Positions 26,147 through 34,025 of a DNA stretch of 64,000 bases are shown one piece after another. The notes under the pieces are model-generated. The model saw nothing but the letters and a program-made list of their open reading frames with translations. It had not been told where the DNA came from and did no database searches. This DNA is from Streptomyces sp. NBC_00457 (lineage in GTDB: Bacteria > Actinomycetota > Actinomycetes > Streptomycetales > Streptomycetaceae), in assembly GCF_036014015.1 (NCBI RefSeq), contig NZ_CP107905.1, forward strand, positions 5,208,001 to 5,272,000, written 5' to 3'. Numbering within the stretch: the first letter of the stretch is position 1; each line of letters opens with the position of its first letter. The position numbers and the translations under genes are program-made.

Positions 26147-26184
26147 AAACCGATCGGTTTCCATCAACGTAAACCGATCAGTCT
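26147..26184. promoter_or_regulatory. Paired TetR-type operators upstream of the hydrolase
   Basis: Perfect palindrome AAACCGATCGGTTT at 26147-26160, and a variant AAACCGATCAGTCT at 26171-26184, 24 bp centre to centre. Members of a 12-site family in 25-33 kb. Confidence 0.85.
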
Positions 26185-26238
26185 CAAGGCGCAAGCCCGG
26201 CAGAGCCCCGGGTCCACCGACTCTCACTTGCGCCCCGG

Positions 26239-26276
26239 AAACCGATCTGTTTCCCTATGTGGAAACAGATCGGTTT
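26239..26276. promoter_or_regulatory. Paired TetR-type operators upstream of the MFS exporter
   Basis: AAACCGATCTGTTT at 26239-26252 and AAACAGATCGGTTT at 26263-26276, mirror images of one another and 24 bp apart, about 40 bp before the exporter start. Confidence 0.85.
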
Positions 26277-26317
26277 CCAGCCGATCGTCGGTCCATGACC
26301 AGTGACTAAGGGGAAAA

Positions 26318-27817
26318 GTGAGTACCACCTTCGACCGCGGGGCGCCCGCCTCCGGGAAAACAGACTCGGGCCGCCGCGGCTCACATGCCGTGCGCTGGTG
26401 GGTGCTCGTCGTGCTGGGCGTGGCGCAGCTCATGGTCACGCTCGATGCGACCGTCGTGAACATCGCGCTACCCGAAGCGCAGCATGACCTCGGATTCAGC
26501 GACGGCAGCCGGCAGTGGGTCATCACGGGGTACGCCCTGGCGTTCGGCAGCCTACTGCTGCTCGGGGGCCGACTCGGTGACCTGTTCGGCCGACGTACGA
26601 CCTTCGTGACCGGCCTGACCGGTTTCGCGGTCGCCTCCGTCGTCGGCGGCGCGGCCGGCAGCTTCGAGATACTCGTCGCGGCACGCGTGGCCCAGGGCCT
26701 CTTCGCCGCGCTGCTCGCGCCCGCGGCGCTCTCCCTGCTCAGCGTGACCTTCACCGACCCGGCCGAAAGGCCGAAAGCCTTCGGCATCTTCAGTGCGTTG
26801 TCCGGTGCGGGCGCCGCGGTCGGACTCCTGCTCGGCGGCATGCTCACCGAATGGGCGTCGTGGCGCTGGGTGATGTACGTGAACGTCATCTTCGCGGGCG
26901 TCGCGCTGGTCGGTGCGCTGCTGTTGCTGGCCAAGCCCGTGGTCACCGAGCGACCCAAGATCGACATTCCTGGCGCCGTCGTGGTGAGCGCCGCGCTGTT
27001 CGGCATCGTCTACGGGTTCGCGCACGTCGAATCCACCAGCTGGACCGACCCGGTCGCCCTCGGCTCCATGATCAGCGGCGTGGTGCTGCTCGCGGTGTTC
27101 GCCTGGCTGGAGCTCAGGGTCGCGCATCCGCTGCTGCCGCTGCGAGTCGTGCTGGACCGGACCCGGGGTGGTTCGTTCCTGGCCGTGTTCGTCCTGGGCA
27201 TGGGGATGTTCTCGATCTTCCTGTTCCTGACCTACTACCTGGAGGCCAGCATCGGCTACTCGCCGATCGAGGCCGGCTTGTCCTTCCTGCCGATGGTCGG
27301 GGGCATCGTCGCCTCGTCGACCACGGTGCCGTCGCTGCTGCTGCCCCGGGTCGGCCCGAAGGTCGTGGTCAGCGCGGGCTTCCTGGTCTCCGCATCCGGC
27401 ATGGCCCTGCTGACCCGGCTCACGCTGGACAGCGGCTACGTCGCCGACATCATGCCGGGCATGATCCTGCTGGGTCTCGGTATCGGTGCGGTGATGACCA
27501 CCGCGTTCCAGGGTGCGACCGCGGGCGTGCACCACGAGGACGCGGGCGTCGCCTCGGCTCTGATCAACACCAGTCAGCAGGTGGGCGGCTCGATCAGTAC
27601 GGCACTGCTGACCACCGTCGCCTCATCGGCCGCGACCGACTACCTGTCCTCGCACAAGCCGGGCGCGCTGACCGTGGCGCAGGCCGGGGTCGAGAGCTAC
27701 ACGGCCACCCTGGCGTGGGGCGCCGGGATCTTCGTGGTCGGTGCGGTGCTCACGGCGTTCCTGATGCCGAATTCAGCCCTGGCGCCGTCGGAGGGTGAGC
27801 CTGTGATCGCCCACTGA
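26318..27817 (+). CDS. MFS drug exporter, DHA2 family (14 transmembrane segments)
   Basis: ATG/GTG at 26318 (MSTTFDRGAPASG), 499 residues. Family motifs: VTLDATVVNIALPEAQHDLGF in helix 1, GYALAFGSLLLLGGRLGDLFGRR in the loop between helices 2 and 3 (motif A), and LLLGGMLTEWASWRWVMYVN (motif C). About 14 helices. It should export a hydrophobic toxic compound with proton antiport. It has its own operator pair and is divergent from the hydrolase, so it is probably repressed by the TetR proteins encoded downstream. Confidence 0.93.
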   Translation: MSTTFDRGAPASGKTDSGRRGSHAVRWWVLVVLGVAQLMVTLDATVVNIALPEAQHDLGFSDGSRQWVITGYALAFGSLLLLGGRLGDLFGRRTTFVTGLTGFAVASVVGGAAGSFEILVAARVAQGLFAALLAPAALSLLSVTFTDPAERPKAFGIFSALSGAGAAVGLLLGGMLTEWASWRWVMYVNVIFAGVALVGALLLLAKPVVTERPKIDIPGAVVVSAALFGIVYGFAHVESTSWTDPVALGSMISGVVLLAVFAWLELRVAHPLLPLRVVLDRTRGGSFLAVFVLGMGMFSIFLFLTYYLEASIGYSPIEAGLSFLPMVGGIVASSTTVPSLLLPRVGPKVVVSAGFLVSASGMALLTRLTLDSGYVADIMPGMILLGLGIGAVMTTAFQGATAGVHHEDAGVASALINTSQQVGGSISTALLTTVASSAATDYLSSHKPGALTVAQAGVESYTATLAWGAGIFVVGAVLTAFLMPNSALAPSEGEPVIAH

Positions 27818-27896
27818 GCCTGAATCCACCGTGGCGAGCAATGCCCTGCGCCCCGGTCATCGCCGATCGAGGGCACGCACGAGGTGGGCTGGATTT

Positions 27897-27930
27897 CCGA
27901 GGGCCGGTGGACACACACGCCGGCCCTCGG
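27897..27930 (+). terminator. Hairpin terminator after the MFS gene
   Basis: Perfect 11-bp arms CCGAGGGCCGG and CCGGCCCTCGG with a 12-nt loop, 80 bp after the MFS stop. Confidence 0.75.
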
Positions 27931-28007
27931 GGGTGCCACCGGGGAAGTCACAGCAGCTCACCGCAACGCCGCCCGGCTTCTACCGCTTCCGCTCAGCGCC
28001 TCATCGT

Positions 28008-28021
28008 AAACCGATCGGTTT
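28008..28021. promoter_or_regulatory. Single TetR operator before the first tetR gene
   Basis: Perfect AAACCGATCGGTTT, 32 bp before the start codon. GTTAACCT follows at a position suited to a -10 element only about 10 bp before the ATG, suggesting a leaderless or near-leaderless transcript and autorepression. Confidence 0.8.
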
Positions 28022-28053
28022 CCAATGGGCCGGAATCGAGTTAACCTCGCCAT

Positions 28054-28623
28054 ATGACCACCGAAGCAATGCCGAGCTCCCGAGAGCGACTGCTGGAGGC
28101 AGCGGCCACGCTCACCTATCGCGACGGCGTCAACATCGGCGTCGACGCGCTGTGCAGGGCGGCGGGGGTGTCCAAGCGCTCCATGTACAAGCTGTTCGAG
28201 AGCAAAGGCGAACTGCTGGCGGCGAGCCTGGAGGAACGCGCCTCCGCCTATGTGACGGCACTCCTTCCCGCGGCGCACGACAACCGTCCACCCCGCGAGC
28301 GGATCCTGCACGTCTTCGAACAGGCGGAGGCGCAGGCGGGTGCACCCGACTTCCAGGGCTGCCGGTACCTCGTCGTGCAGATCGAGCTCAAGGATTCGAG
28401 CCACCCCGCGAGCCGGGTGGCCCGTCGGGTCAAGGAGAACCTGACGGCCTTCTTCCACGCCGAGGCCGAACAGGGCGGGGCGAGCGACCCGGACCTGCTG
28501 GCCCGGCAGCTGATCCTGGTCTTCGACGGCGCCAGCGCCCGTGCGGGAATCAAAGCCGACACGCAGGCCGGGCTCATCGCGCCCACCGTGGCCACCCTGC
28601 TGGATGCGGCGGACATGCGCTGA
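28054..28623 (+). CDS. TetR/AcrR-family repressor, copy 1
   Basis: ATG 28054, 189 residues. HTH at about 10-55: SRERLLEAAATLTYRDGVNIGVDALCRAAGVSKRSMYKLFESKGELL. The C-terminal ligand domain includes RILHVFEQAEAQAGAPDFQGCRYLVVQIELKDSSHPA. It is nearly identical to the protein at 30190-30759 apart from scattered substitutions and some divergence in the tail, so the two arose by recent duplication and should recognise the same AAACCGATCGGTTT sites. No ribosome site is visible, consistent with leaderless translation. Confidence 0.92.
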   Translation: MTTEAMPSSRERLLEAAATLTYRDGVNIGVDALCRAAGVSKRSMYKLFESKGELLAASLEERASAYVTALLPAAHDNRPPRERILHVFEQAEAQAGAPDFQGCRYLVVQIELKDSSHPASRVARRVKENLTAFFHAEAEQGGASDPDLLARQLILVFDGASARAGIKADTQAGLIAPTVATLLDAADMR

Positions 28624-28840
28624 CGCATCGCGTGACGAGCAGCTGCGGCGAGCGATGCGCTCGGTGAGTCGCAGCCGACCCCCGGCGACCGAGCAACTCC
28701 CATGACTCCCAGGCCAGTTGCCTGGCCGAGGGCCGGCACCACGGCCTGACTCGCGCGCTGAGCCCTGATCGCCTGGCGATCGATCATCGCCGGCGTCCGC
28801 GAGGAACCCGATCGACGGTCCGGAGGAGAGGCTCGGCGCT

Positions 28841-28905
28841 TGGGCTTGCGCGTTGGACTTGCGGGTTGGGCCTGCGCGTTGGGCTTGCACGTTGGGCTTG
28901 CGCGC
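28841..28905 (+). repeat. Five tandem 13-bp repeats beside an operator
   Basis: Consensus TGGGCTTGCGCGT repeated five times with single-base changes, ending 3 bp before the operator at 28908. Not part of a recognised gene. Confidence 0.8.
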
Positions 28906-28907
28906 GA

Positions 28908-28944
28908 AAACCGATCGGTTTACGGTGGTGAAACTGATCGGTTT
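28908..28944. promoter_or_regulatory. Paired TetR operators before the 4Fe-4S gene
   Basis: AAACCGATCGGTTT at 28908-28921 and AAACTGATCGGTTT at 28931-28944, 23 bp apart, about 50 bp before the gene start. Confidence 0.85.
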
Positions 28945-28990
28945 CTCGCCCGTGGTGGCGAGCCTCGTACCCGCATCCCCAGGAGCACGG

Positions 28991-30115
28991 ATGACTACCG
29001 CGCGCGACACCGAGGGACAACCCACTCCTCCCCGGCTTCCGGCGAAGCTGGCGGCCCACCCGTCGGTACAGGCCGTACTCGCCCGGCGCGCGGCCGGTGA
29101 CGTCGCGCGCCCGCCGGCGGTGATCGACGCGGCCTGGCTGCGCGAGCTGTGCCTGACGGCCGGGGCGGACGACGTCGCCGCGGTCAGCCTGGACCACCCC
29201 GACCTGGCCGGTGAGCGCGAGCACGTACAGTCCGCGCTGCCCGGCACCCGCACCCTGATCGCGATGGCGGTCCGGATGAACCGCGACAACTGCCGCTCCC
29301 CCGCCCGCAGCGTGGCCAACCAGGAGTTCCACCAGGCCGACGAGCAGGCCAACCATGCCGCCCGCAGCGTCACCCAGGCCCTCCAGGACGCCGGACACCG
29401 CGCGCTCAATCCGTCCGTCGGCTTCCCCCAGGAGATGGACCGCTTCCCCAGTGAGCGGATCTGGGTGGTGGCGCACAAGACGGTCGCGGTGGCCGCCGGG
29501 CTCGGTGTGATGGGCCTGCACCGCAACGTCATCCACCCGAAGTTCGGCAGCTTCATCCTGCTCGTGACCGTCCTGGTGGACGCGGAGGTGAGCGAGTACG
29601 GGCAGGCGCTGGACTACAACCCGTGCATCGACTGCAAGTTGTGCGTCGCCGCCTGCCCCGTCGGCGCCATCGCAAAGGACGGCGCCTTCGACGCGCTGGC
29701 CTGCACCACGCACAACTACCGGGAGTTCATGAGCGGGTTCACCGACTGGGCGCAGACCGTGGCCGACAGCGAGGACGCCGCCGACTACCGCTCCCGGGTC
29801 AGCGATTCCGAGAACGCCTCGATGTGGCAGAGCCTGTCCTCACCCCCCGGCTACAAGTCCGGCTACTGCCTCGCCGTCTGCCCCGCCGGCGAGGACGTCC
29901 TGGGCCCGTACCTGGACGACCGCAAGACGTTCATGGACACCGTGCTGCGACCGCTCCAGGACAAGAAGGAGACGCTGTACGTCCTGCCCGGCTCCCACGC
30001 GCAGGAGTACGCCCAACGCCGCTTCCCCCACAAGCCCGTCAAGGAAGTCACCGGCGGCTGGCATCCCCCGGCGAGGCGCTCCGCGTCCACCGACCGAGAG
30101 ACGCGTACGTCATGA
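28991..30115 (+). CDS. 4Fe-4S protein related to epoxyqueuosine reductase / reductive dehalogenase
   Basis: ATG 28991 (MTTARDTEGQPTPPR) behind AGGAG, 374 residues; the upstream frame runs through the repeats and operators. A full ferredoxin motif NPCIDCKLCVAACPVGA (C-x2-C-x2-C-x3-CP) lies at about 213-229, and a second incomplete cluster is in SGYCLAVCPAGED. The N-terminal half (WVVAHKTVAVAAGLGVMGLHRNVIHPKFGSF) resembles the QueG/reductive-dehalogenase core that binds a corrinoid. It is probably not the tRNA-modifying QueG itself, given the stress-type regulation and neighbours. I infer a redox enzyme acting on the inducing compound. Confidence 0.75.
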   Translation: MTTARDTEGQPTPPRLPAKLAAHPSVQAVLARRAAGDVARPPAVIDAAWLRELCLTAGADDVAAVSLDHPDLAGEREHVQSALPGTRTLIAMAVRMNRDNCRSPARSVANQEFHQADEQANHAARSVTQALQDAGHRALNPSVGFPQEMDRFPSERIWVVAHKTVAVAAGLGVMGLHRNVIHPKFGSFILLVTVLVDAEVSEYGQALDYNPCIDCKLCVAACPVGAIAKDGAFDALACTTHNYREFMSGFTDWAQTVADSEDAADYRSRVSDSENASMWQSLSSPPGYKSGYCLAVCPAGEDVLGPYLDDRKTFMDTVLRPLQDKKETLYVLPGSHAQEYAQRRFPHKPVKEVTGGWHPPARRSASTDRETRTS

Positions 30116-30143
30116 GCGGCAGCCACCCCTTCCACAACCCCGG

Positions 30144-30157
30144 AAACCGATCGGTTT
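30144..30157. promoter_or_regulatory. Single TetR operator before the second tetR gene
   Basis: Perfect AAACCGATCGGTTT with GTTAACCT just before the ATG, the same promoter layout as the first tetR copy. Confidence 0.8.
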
Positions 30158-30189
30158 TCTTTTCATCCGCTTCGGGTTAACCTCGCGGT

Positions 30190-30759
30190 ATGACCACCGA
30201 AGTGAAACTGAGCCCCAGGGAGCGACTGCTCGAGGCAGCGGCCACGCTCACCTACCGCGACGGCGTCAACATCGGCGTCGAGGCGCTGTGCAAGGCGGCC
30301 GGGGTGTCGAAGCGCTCCATGTACCAGCTGTTCGAGAGCAAGGACGAACTCCTGGCAGCAAGCTTGAAGGAGCGCACCTCCGCCTACGTGGCGACTCTCC
30401 TGCCTGCGACGGACGACGGCCGGTCACCCCGCGAGCGGATCCTGCACGTTTTCGAGCAGGTGGAATCGCAGGCAGGGGCGCCCGAGTTCCGAGGCTGCCG
30501 GTACCTGGCCGTGCAGATCGAACTCAAGGACCAGAGCCACCCCGCGAGCCGGGTCGCCCATGAGGTCAAGGCGAACCTGACCGCCTTCTTCCGCGCCGAG
30601 GCCGAACAGGGCGGAGCAAGCGATCCCGATCTGCTGGCCCGGCAGCTCAGCCTGGTCTTCGACGGCGCGAGCGCCCGCGCGGGAATCGGAGCCGACAAAC
30701 TTCCGGGGCTTGTGGCGCCCACAGTGACCACGCTGCTCGACGCGGCGGGCGTGCGCTGA
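30190..30759 (+). CDS. TetR/AcrR-family repressor, copy 2
   Basis: ATG 30190, 189 residues, same length as copy 1. HTH SPRERLLEAAATLTYRDGVNIGVEALCKAAGVSKRSMYQLFESKDELL; differences from copy 1 lie mainly at isolated positions and near the C-terminus (DKLPGLVAPTVTTLLDAAGVR). The recognition helix region is identical, so both copies should compete for the same operators and could form heterodimers. It stands 74 bp after the 4Fe-4S gene with its own operator. Confidence 0.92.
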   Translation: MTTEVKLSPRERLLEAAATLTYRDGVNIGVEALCKAAGVSKRSMYQLFESKDELLAASLKERTSAYVATLLPATDDGRSPRERILHVFEQVESQAGAPEFRGCRYLAVQIELKDQSHPASRVAHEVKANLTAFFRAEAEQGGASDPDLLARQLSLVFDGASARAGIGADKLPGLVAPTVTTLLDAAGVR

Positions 30760-30818
30760 CACGTCACCCGTCCAGAACACTGCATCAGGAGCGTTTCGGG
30801 GCGAGGACTTGCACGCTG

Positions 30819-30856
30819 AAACCGATCGGTTTACGGTAGGGGAAACCGATCGGTTT
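30819..30856. promoter_or_regulatory. Paired TetR operators before the SDR gene
   Basis: Two perfect AAACCGATCGGTTT palindromes at 30819-30832 and 30843-30856, 24 bp apart, 20 bp before the start codon. Confidence 0.87.
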
Positions 30857-30875
30857 CGAACGAGCGCGGGAGTCC

Positions 30876-31694
30876 ATGATGACGACAGATCGGCCGGTGG
30901 CACTCGTGACGGGTGCGTCATCCGGCATCGGGAAGGAAACCGCGCTCGCACTGGTCGCAGCCGGATTCGACGTCGTAGGCACAAGCCGTGACACCTCGCG
31001 CGTCGCCCCGCTCGGCGGTGTGACGTTCCTCGGGCTCGACGTGGCCAGTGACGCCTCGGTCGCCGCGGCGGTCCAGGAGGTGAGCGAGCGGTTCGGGCGG
31101 ATCGACGTCCTGGTCAACAACGCCGGCGTCGGCTCGATGGGTGCGGCGGAGGAAACCTCCGTCGAGCAGGCACAGTCCGTCTTCGACACCAACGTCTTCG
31201 GGGTCATGCGCATGGTGAACGAGGTCCTGCCGCACATGCGCGCTCAGCGACGCGGGCGCGTCATCAACATCTCGTCCGTGCTCGGGTTCCTGCCCCAGCC
31301 CTACATGGCCGCCTACGCCGCCTCCAAGCACGCGATCGAGGGCTACACCGAGTCCCTGGACCACGAGATCCGTGACCACGGCGTCCGGGCGCTCATCGTC
31401 GAACCCGCCTACACCAGGACCGGGTTCGAGGCCAACAGCGCGAAGCCCGACACTCCCCTGCACGCGTACGCCAAGCAGCGGCAGACCGTCGACCGCGTCA
31501 TGGCGGAGGCCGTCAGGAGCGGCGACGCCCCCGCGGTCGTCGCCAAGGCGATCGTGGCGGCAGCGACCGACACGAAGCCGAAGCCGCGCTACACCGCCGG
31601 CCCCCTGGCCGGACGCGCACGCATACTGCGCCGCCTCGCTCCCGCCGTGGTATTCGACAAACAGATCCGCAAGATGAACCAGCTGGCCGACTGA
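30876..31694 (+). CDS. Short-chain dehydrogenase/reductase
   Basis: ATG 30876 (MMTTDRPVALVTGASSGIG), 272 residues. NAD(P)-binding TGASSGIG, structural NNAG in VLVNNAGVGSMG, catalytic Ser in INISSVLG and YxxxK in YAASKHAIEG (Tyr, Lys) are all present: a classical SDR. The C-terminus ends in a basic helix ILRRLAPAVVFDKQIRKM. It is intact, unlike the two decayed SDR copies that flank the regulon. Its operator pair puts it under TetR control. Confidence 0.92.
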   Translation: MMTTDRPVALVTGASSGIGKETALALVAAGFDVVGTSRDTSRVAPLGGVTFLGLDVASDASVAAAVQEVSERFGRIDVLVNNAGVGSMGAAEETSVEQAQSVFDTNVFGVMRMVNEVLPHMRAQRRGRVINISSVLGFLPQPYMAAYAASKHAIEGYTESLDHEIRDHGVRALIVEPAYTRTGFEANSAKPDTPLHAYAKQRQTVDRVMAEAVRSGDAPAVVAKAIVAAATDTKPKPRYTAGPLAGRARILRRLAPAVVFDKQIRKMNQLAD

Positions 31695-32064
31695 CGCAGG
31701 CCTCCGGACAGCGAAAGGGCCCACCGACTCCGTCGGCGGGGTCACTCATATCGGAACCATCGAACGTCTGCCAGATATAGGACGCCGTCCCGCTCTCCCG
31801 CAGCGGATGCAAGTCGGCCAATTCCGGATCGTCCCGGAAACTGTTGAACGCCTCTTCGGACTCCCATTCAACGAGGAACAGGACCTGCCGTTGCGTGAGG
31901 GCACCGGCCACCTTGTCCCGGAAGCGGCCGAACGCCACCATTCGGCCACCATAACGCGGAGCCGCTTCGGGCAAGCGGCTGAAATACGCAAGGTATTTCT
32001 CCACGTCGACCACGCCGAACATATTCAGGGCCTAAAACTTCTTCTTCTCGGAATTCGCACTCAT
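31513..32064 (-). pseudogene. DUF1330/NIPSNAP-like protein interrupted by an amber codon
   Basis: ATG 32064 behind GGAGAGGG opens MSANSEKKKF and then hits TAG at 32032-32034. The same frame continues ALNMFGVVDVEKYLAYFSRLPEAAPRYGGRMVAFGRFRDKV and VLFLVEWESEEAFNSFRDDPELADL, a normal dimeric alpha/beta-barrel domain. A Leu TTG to TAG change would explain the break. Re-initiation at ATG 32022 could still make the domain. The frame then runs past the natural domain end into sequence antisense to the SDR (to 31513), so the original stop also seems lost. Confidence 0.65.
31721..31739. terminator. Hairpin between convergent genes
   Basis: CCACCGAC and GTCGGCGG form a near-perfect stem shortly after the SDR stop. 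Confidence 0.55.
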
Positions 32065-32105
32065 TGCTAATACCCTCTCCGGTCTCAGAAAACTGGTGTT
32101 CACTG

Positions 32106-32555
32106 CTACTTGGCGAGCTGGGGGTACAGCCCTGCCAGGGCGCCGGCCGCGAGGTCCGTGTCGACGTAGCCGACGTGCAGTCCGGTCACCGCGATGCCAC
32201 GCGGCTGGAGTTCGAGGCGCAGGGAGTTGGTCTGCGACCACAGGGCGGCCTTGGACGCGCTGTAGGAGCCGCCGAGCGCGATCCAGGACAGCACGGAATG
32301 CACGTTGAGGAGGTGGCCGCCGCCGTTGCGCTCGATGACCGGCAGGAAGGCCCGGGCGGCCAGGAGCGGGCCGTAGAAGTTGGTCTCAAACTCCTGGCGT
32401 ACGTCGTCGACCGGGGAGTCGAGGAAGGACCCACCGACCGACGCGCCGGCGTTGTTGATCAGCACGGTGACGTCCTGCGCCTGTGCGGCGGCGGCCGCCA
32501 CCGAGGCCGGGTCGGTGACCTCCAGCGCCACCGGGACCGCGTCCGGGTGCGTCAC
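32106..32555 (-). pseudogene. Decayed short-chain dehydrogenase, Rossmann N-terminus and a C-terminal block deleted
   Basis: The 149-residue ORF keeps the middle of an SDR: DVTVLINNAGASVGGSFLDS, the Ser of NVHSVLSW and YSASKAALW. It lacks the TGxxxGIG nucleotide-binding start, of which only RDPRTVTHPDAVPVALEVTDP survives upstream. Near the end VDTDLAAG is joined directly to ALAGLYPQLAK, skipping about 45 residues. That missing tail is partly what survives at 26035-26115. The promoter with its operator pair is intact, so a defective protein may still be expressed. Confidence 0.75.
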
Positions 32556-32619
32556 GGTGCGCGGGTCGCGGGCGGGTTCGCGCCCTTCAAAACAGTCACG
32601 ACTCTCTCCGGAGAACGAG

Positions 32620-32657
32620 AAACCGATCGGTTTTCAGCGTGGTAAACCGATCGGTTT
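32620..32657. promoter_or_regulatory. Paired TetR operators before the decayed SDR
   Basis: Perfect AAACCGATCGGTTT at 32620-32633 and 32644-32657, 24 bp apart. The leader between operator and gene matches the one at 26120-26146. Confidence 0.87.
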
Positions 32658-32669
32658 CACGACGCAAGC

Positions 32670-34025
32670 TCAACCGCGGCGGTCGGTGGGCAGGCGGGCG
32701 TCGCCGCAGGTCGCCAAGCTGCACCATCTGCGCCGCCCGCTCGCGTCGAGGAACAGCCAGCCGCAGTCCTCACTGGGGCAGCTGCGGACCGTGAAGTGCC
32801 GTGGATCCGCGAGCAGTTCGCCCGCGCTGCGGGCCACCGCCAAGAGGGGCAGCCGTAAGCCCGCGGAGGGTGCGGGGTGCCAGTGTCCGAGGCCGTCCTC
32901 GCCACGGGTGAAGACCGAGTGCCTGGCAGCGTCCTCCACCGTGCCTGCCACCACCTTGAAGGCACGGGCGTCCTCCGGGCCGGTCAGGCAGGTGTACAGG
33001 TTCGTACGAAAGCGGCGAGCCTCGGTGAGCGCGGCGGCGGCCTCGTCGGGCTGTCGTAGCGCCTGTTCACGCAGGCGAGTGACCGAGCGCTCCTCGATCA
33101 GGTCCATATGGCCGGCCCATACGGCGAGGGTGGCGTAGCCGCGCAGCCACTCCGATCCCGGCAGCCGGTCCTCGCCCCGGCCCCAGCCCGCGTAGGTGTT
33201 GCAGAACTCCAGTGCGGGGTGTCCGCTCGTGCTCCATGGCAGCCATTGGTCGTCGACCCGCACGGCGTACACGGGTCCGGGAGGCCGGTCCAGCCGGTGG
33301 TCGCCACGCACCATGCGGTCGTGCAGCGTCTGCAGTTCTGCGCCCGGTTCGATGCCGAACTCGGTTACCAGCGCCTTTCGCGTGCCGCGGTACAGCGTGA
33401 GGGCATCTGCCTGGCGGCCGCCGCGGTAGAGAGCGGTCATCTGGGCGGCGACCAGCCGTTCCCGCGCTGGATGCTTCTCGACCAGCGGCGTCAGATCCGC
33501 CACGACGCGGTCGTGAAGACCCATGATCAGCTGCGCTTCCGCTCGCGATTCCACGGCGGAAAGGCGCAGTTCGTCCAGGGAACCGCCGAGGCGGGTGCGC
33601 AGCCGGTCGTCGGCCACGTCGGCGAGCAGCGGGCCCCGCCACAGCCCGAGGGCCTGGTCGTAGAGACGGACTCGCTCCGCGGGATCACCGGCATCCGCCG
33701 CCTGCCGGACGAGGACGGTGAACTCCTGGGCGTCGATCGCATGGGGGCCCTGCTCGACGGCGTAGCCGTCATGCCGGGTTTCGACCGGCACTCCGTACGG
33801 CTTGAGAGCAGCACGCAGTCGACCTATGTAGGTGTGGAGGGTGCCGCGGGCAGAGGCGGGCCCGTCGCCGTTCCACAGCAGGTCGATGAGGCGCTCGGTC
33901 GTCACGGCGCGGCCGGCGTGCAGCAGCAGGACCGACAGCAGGCACCGCTCCTGGCGGCGGCTGCCCACCAGCACCTGTCGTCCCTCGTGGCGGGCGGCGA
34001 ACGGACCGAGCAACTGGAACTCCAT
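32670..34025 (-). CDS. SARP-type regulator fused to a CGNR zinc finger
   Basis: Start at ATG 34025 (MEFQLLGPFAARHEGRQV), 451 residues. Residues 1-95 are the OmpR-like winged helix of SARP/AfsR regulators (LLSVLLLHAGRAVTTERLIDLLW, ARGTLHTYIGRLRAAL) and 95-245 the BTAD domain (EFTVLVRQAADAGD, AERVRLYDQALGLWRG, GIEPGAELQTLHDRMV). The C-terminal 190 residues resemble ABATE/CGNR proteins: HPALEFCNTYAGWG at the start and a zinc finger CPSEDCGWLFLDASGRRRWCSLATCG at the end. It has two DNA-binding ends. A piece of the CGNR part is repeated at 44680. It may control the secreted-protein or Nit1C genes; no operator was identified. Confidence 0.87.
   Translation of the reverse strand: MEFQLLGPFAARHEGRQVLVGSRRQERCLLSVLLLHAGRAVTTERLIDLLWNGDGPASARGTLHTYIGRLRAALKPYGVPVETRHDGYAVEQGPHAIDAQEFTVLVRQAADAGDPAERVRLYDQALGLWRGPLLADVADDRLRTRLGGSLDELRLSAVESRAEAQLIMGLHDRVVADLTPLVEKHPARERLVAAQMTALYRGGRQADALTLYRGTRKALVTEFGIEPGAELQTLHDRMVRGDHRLDRPPGPVYAVRVDDQWLPWSTSGHPALEFCNTYAGWGRGEDRLPGSEWLRGYATLAVWAGHMDLIEERSVTRLREQALRQPDEAAAALTEARRFRTNLYTCLTGPEDARAFKVVAGTVEDAARHSVFTRGEDGLGHWHPAPSAGLRLPLLAVARSAGELLADPRHFTVRSCPSEDCGWLFLDASGRRRWCSLATCGDARLPTDRRG

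Noticed and set aside
28841..28905. CRISPR-like array
   Set aside because: Units of 13 bp are directly adjacent with no spacers; no cas genes nearby.
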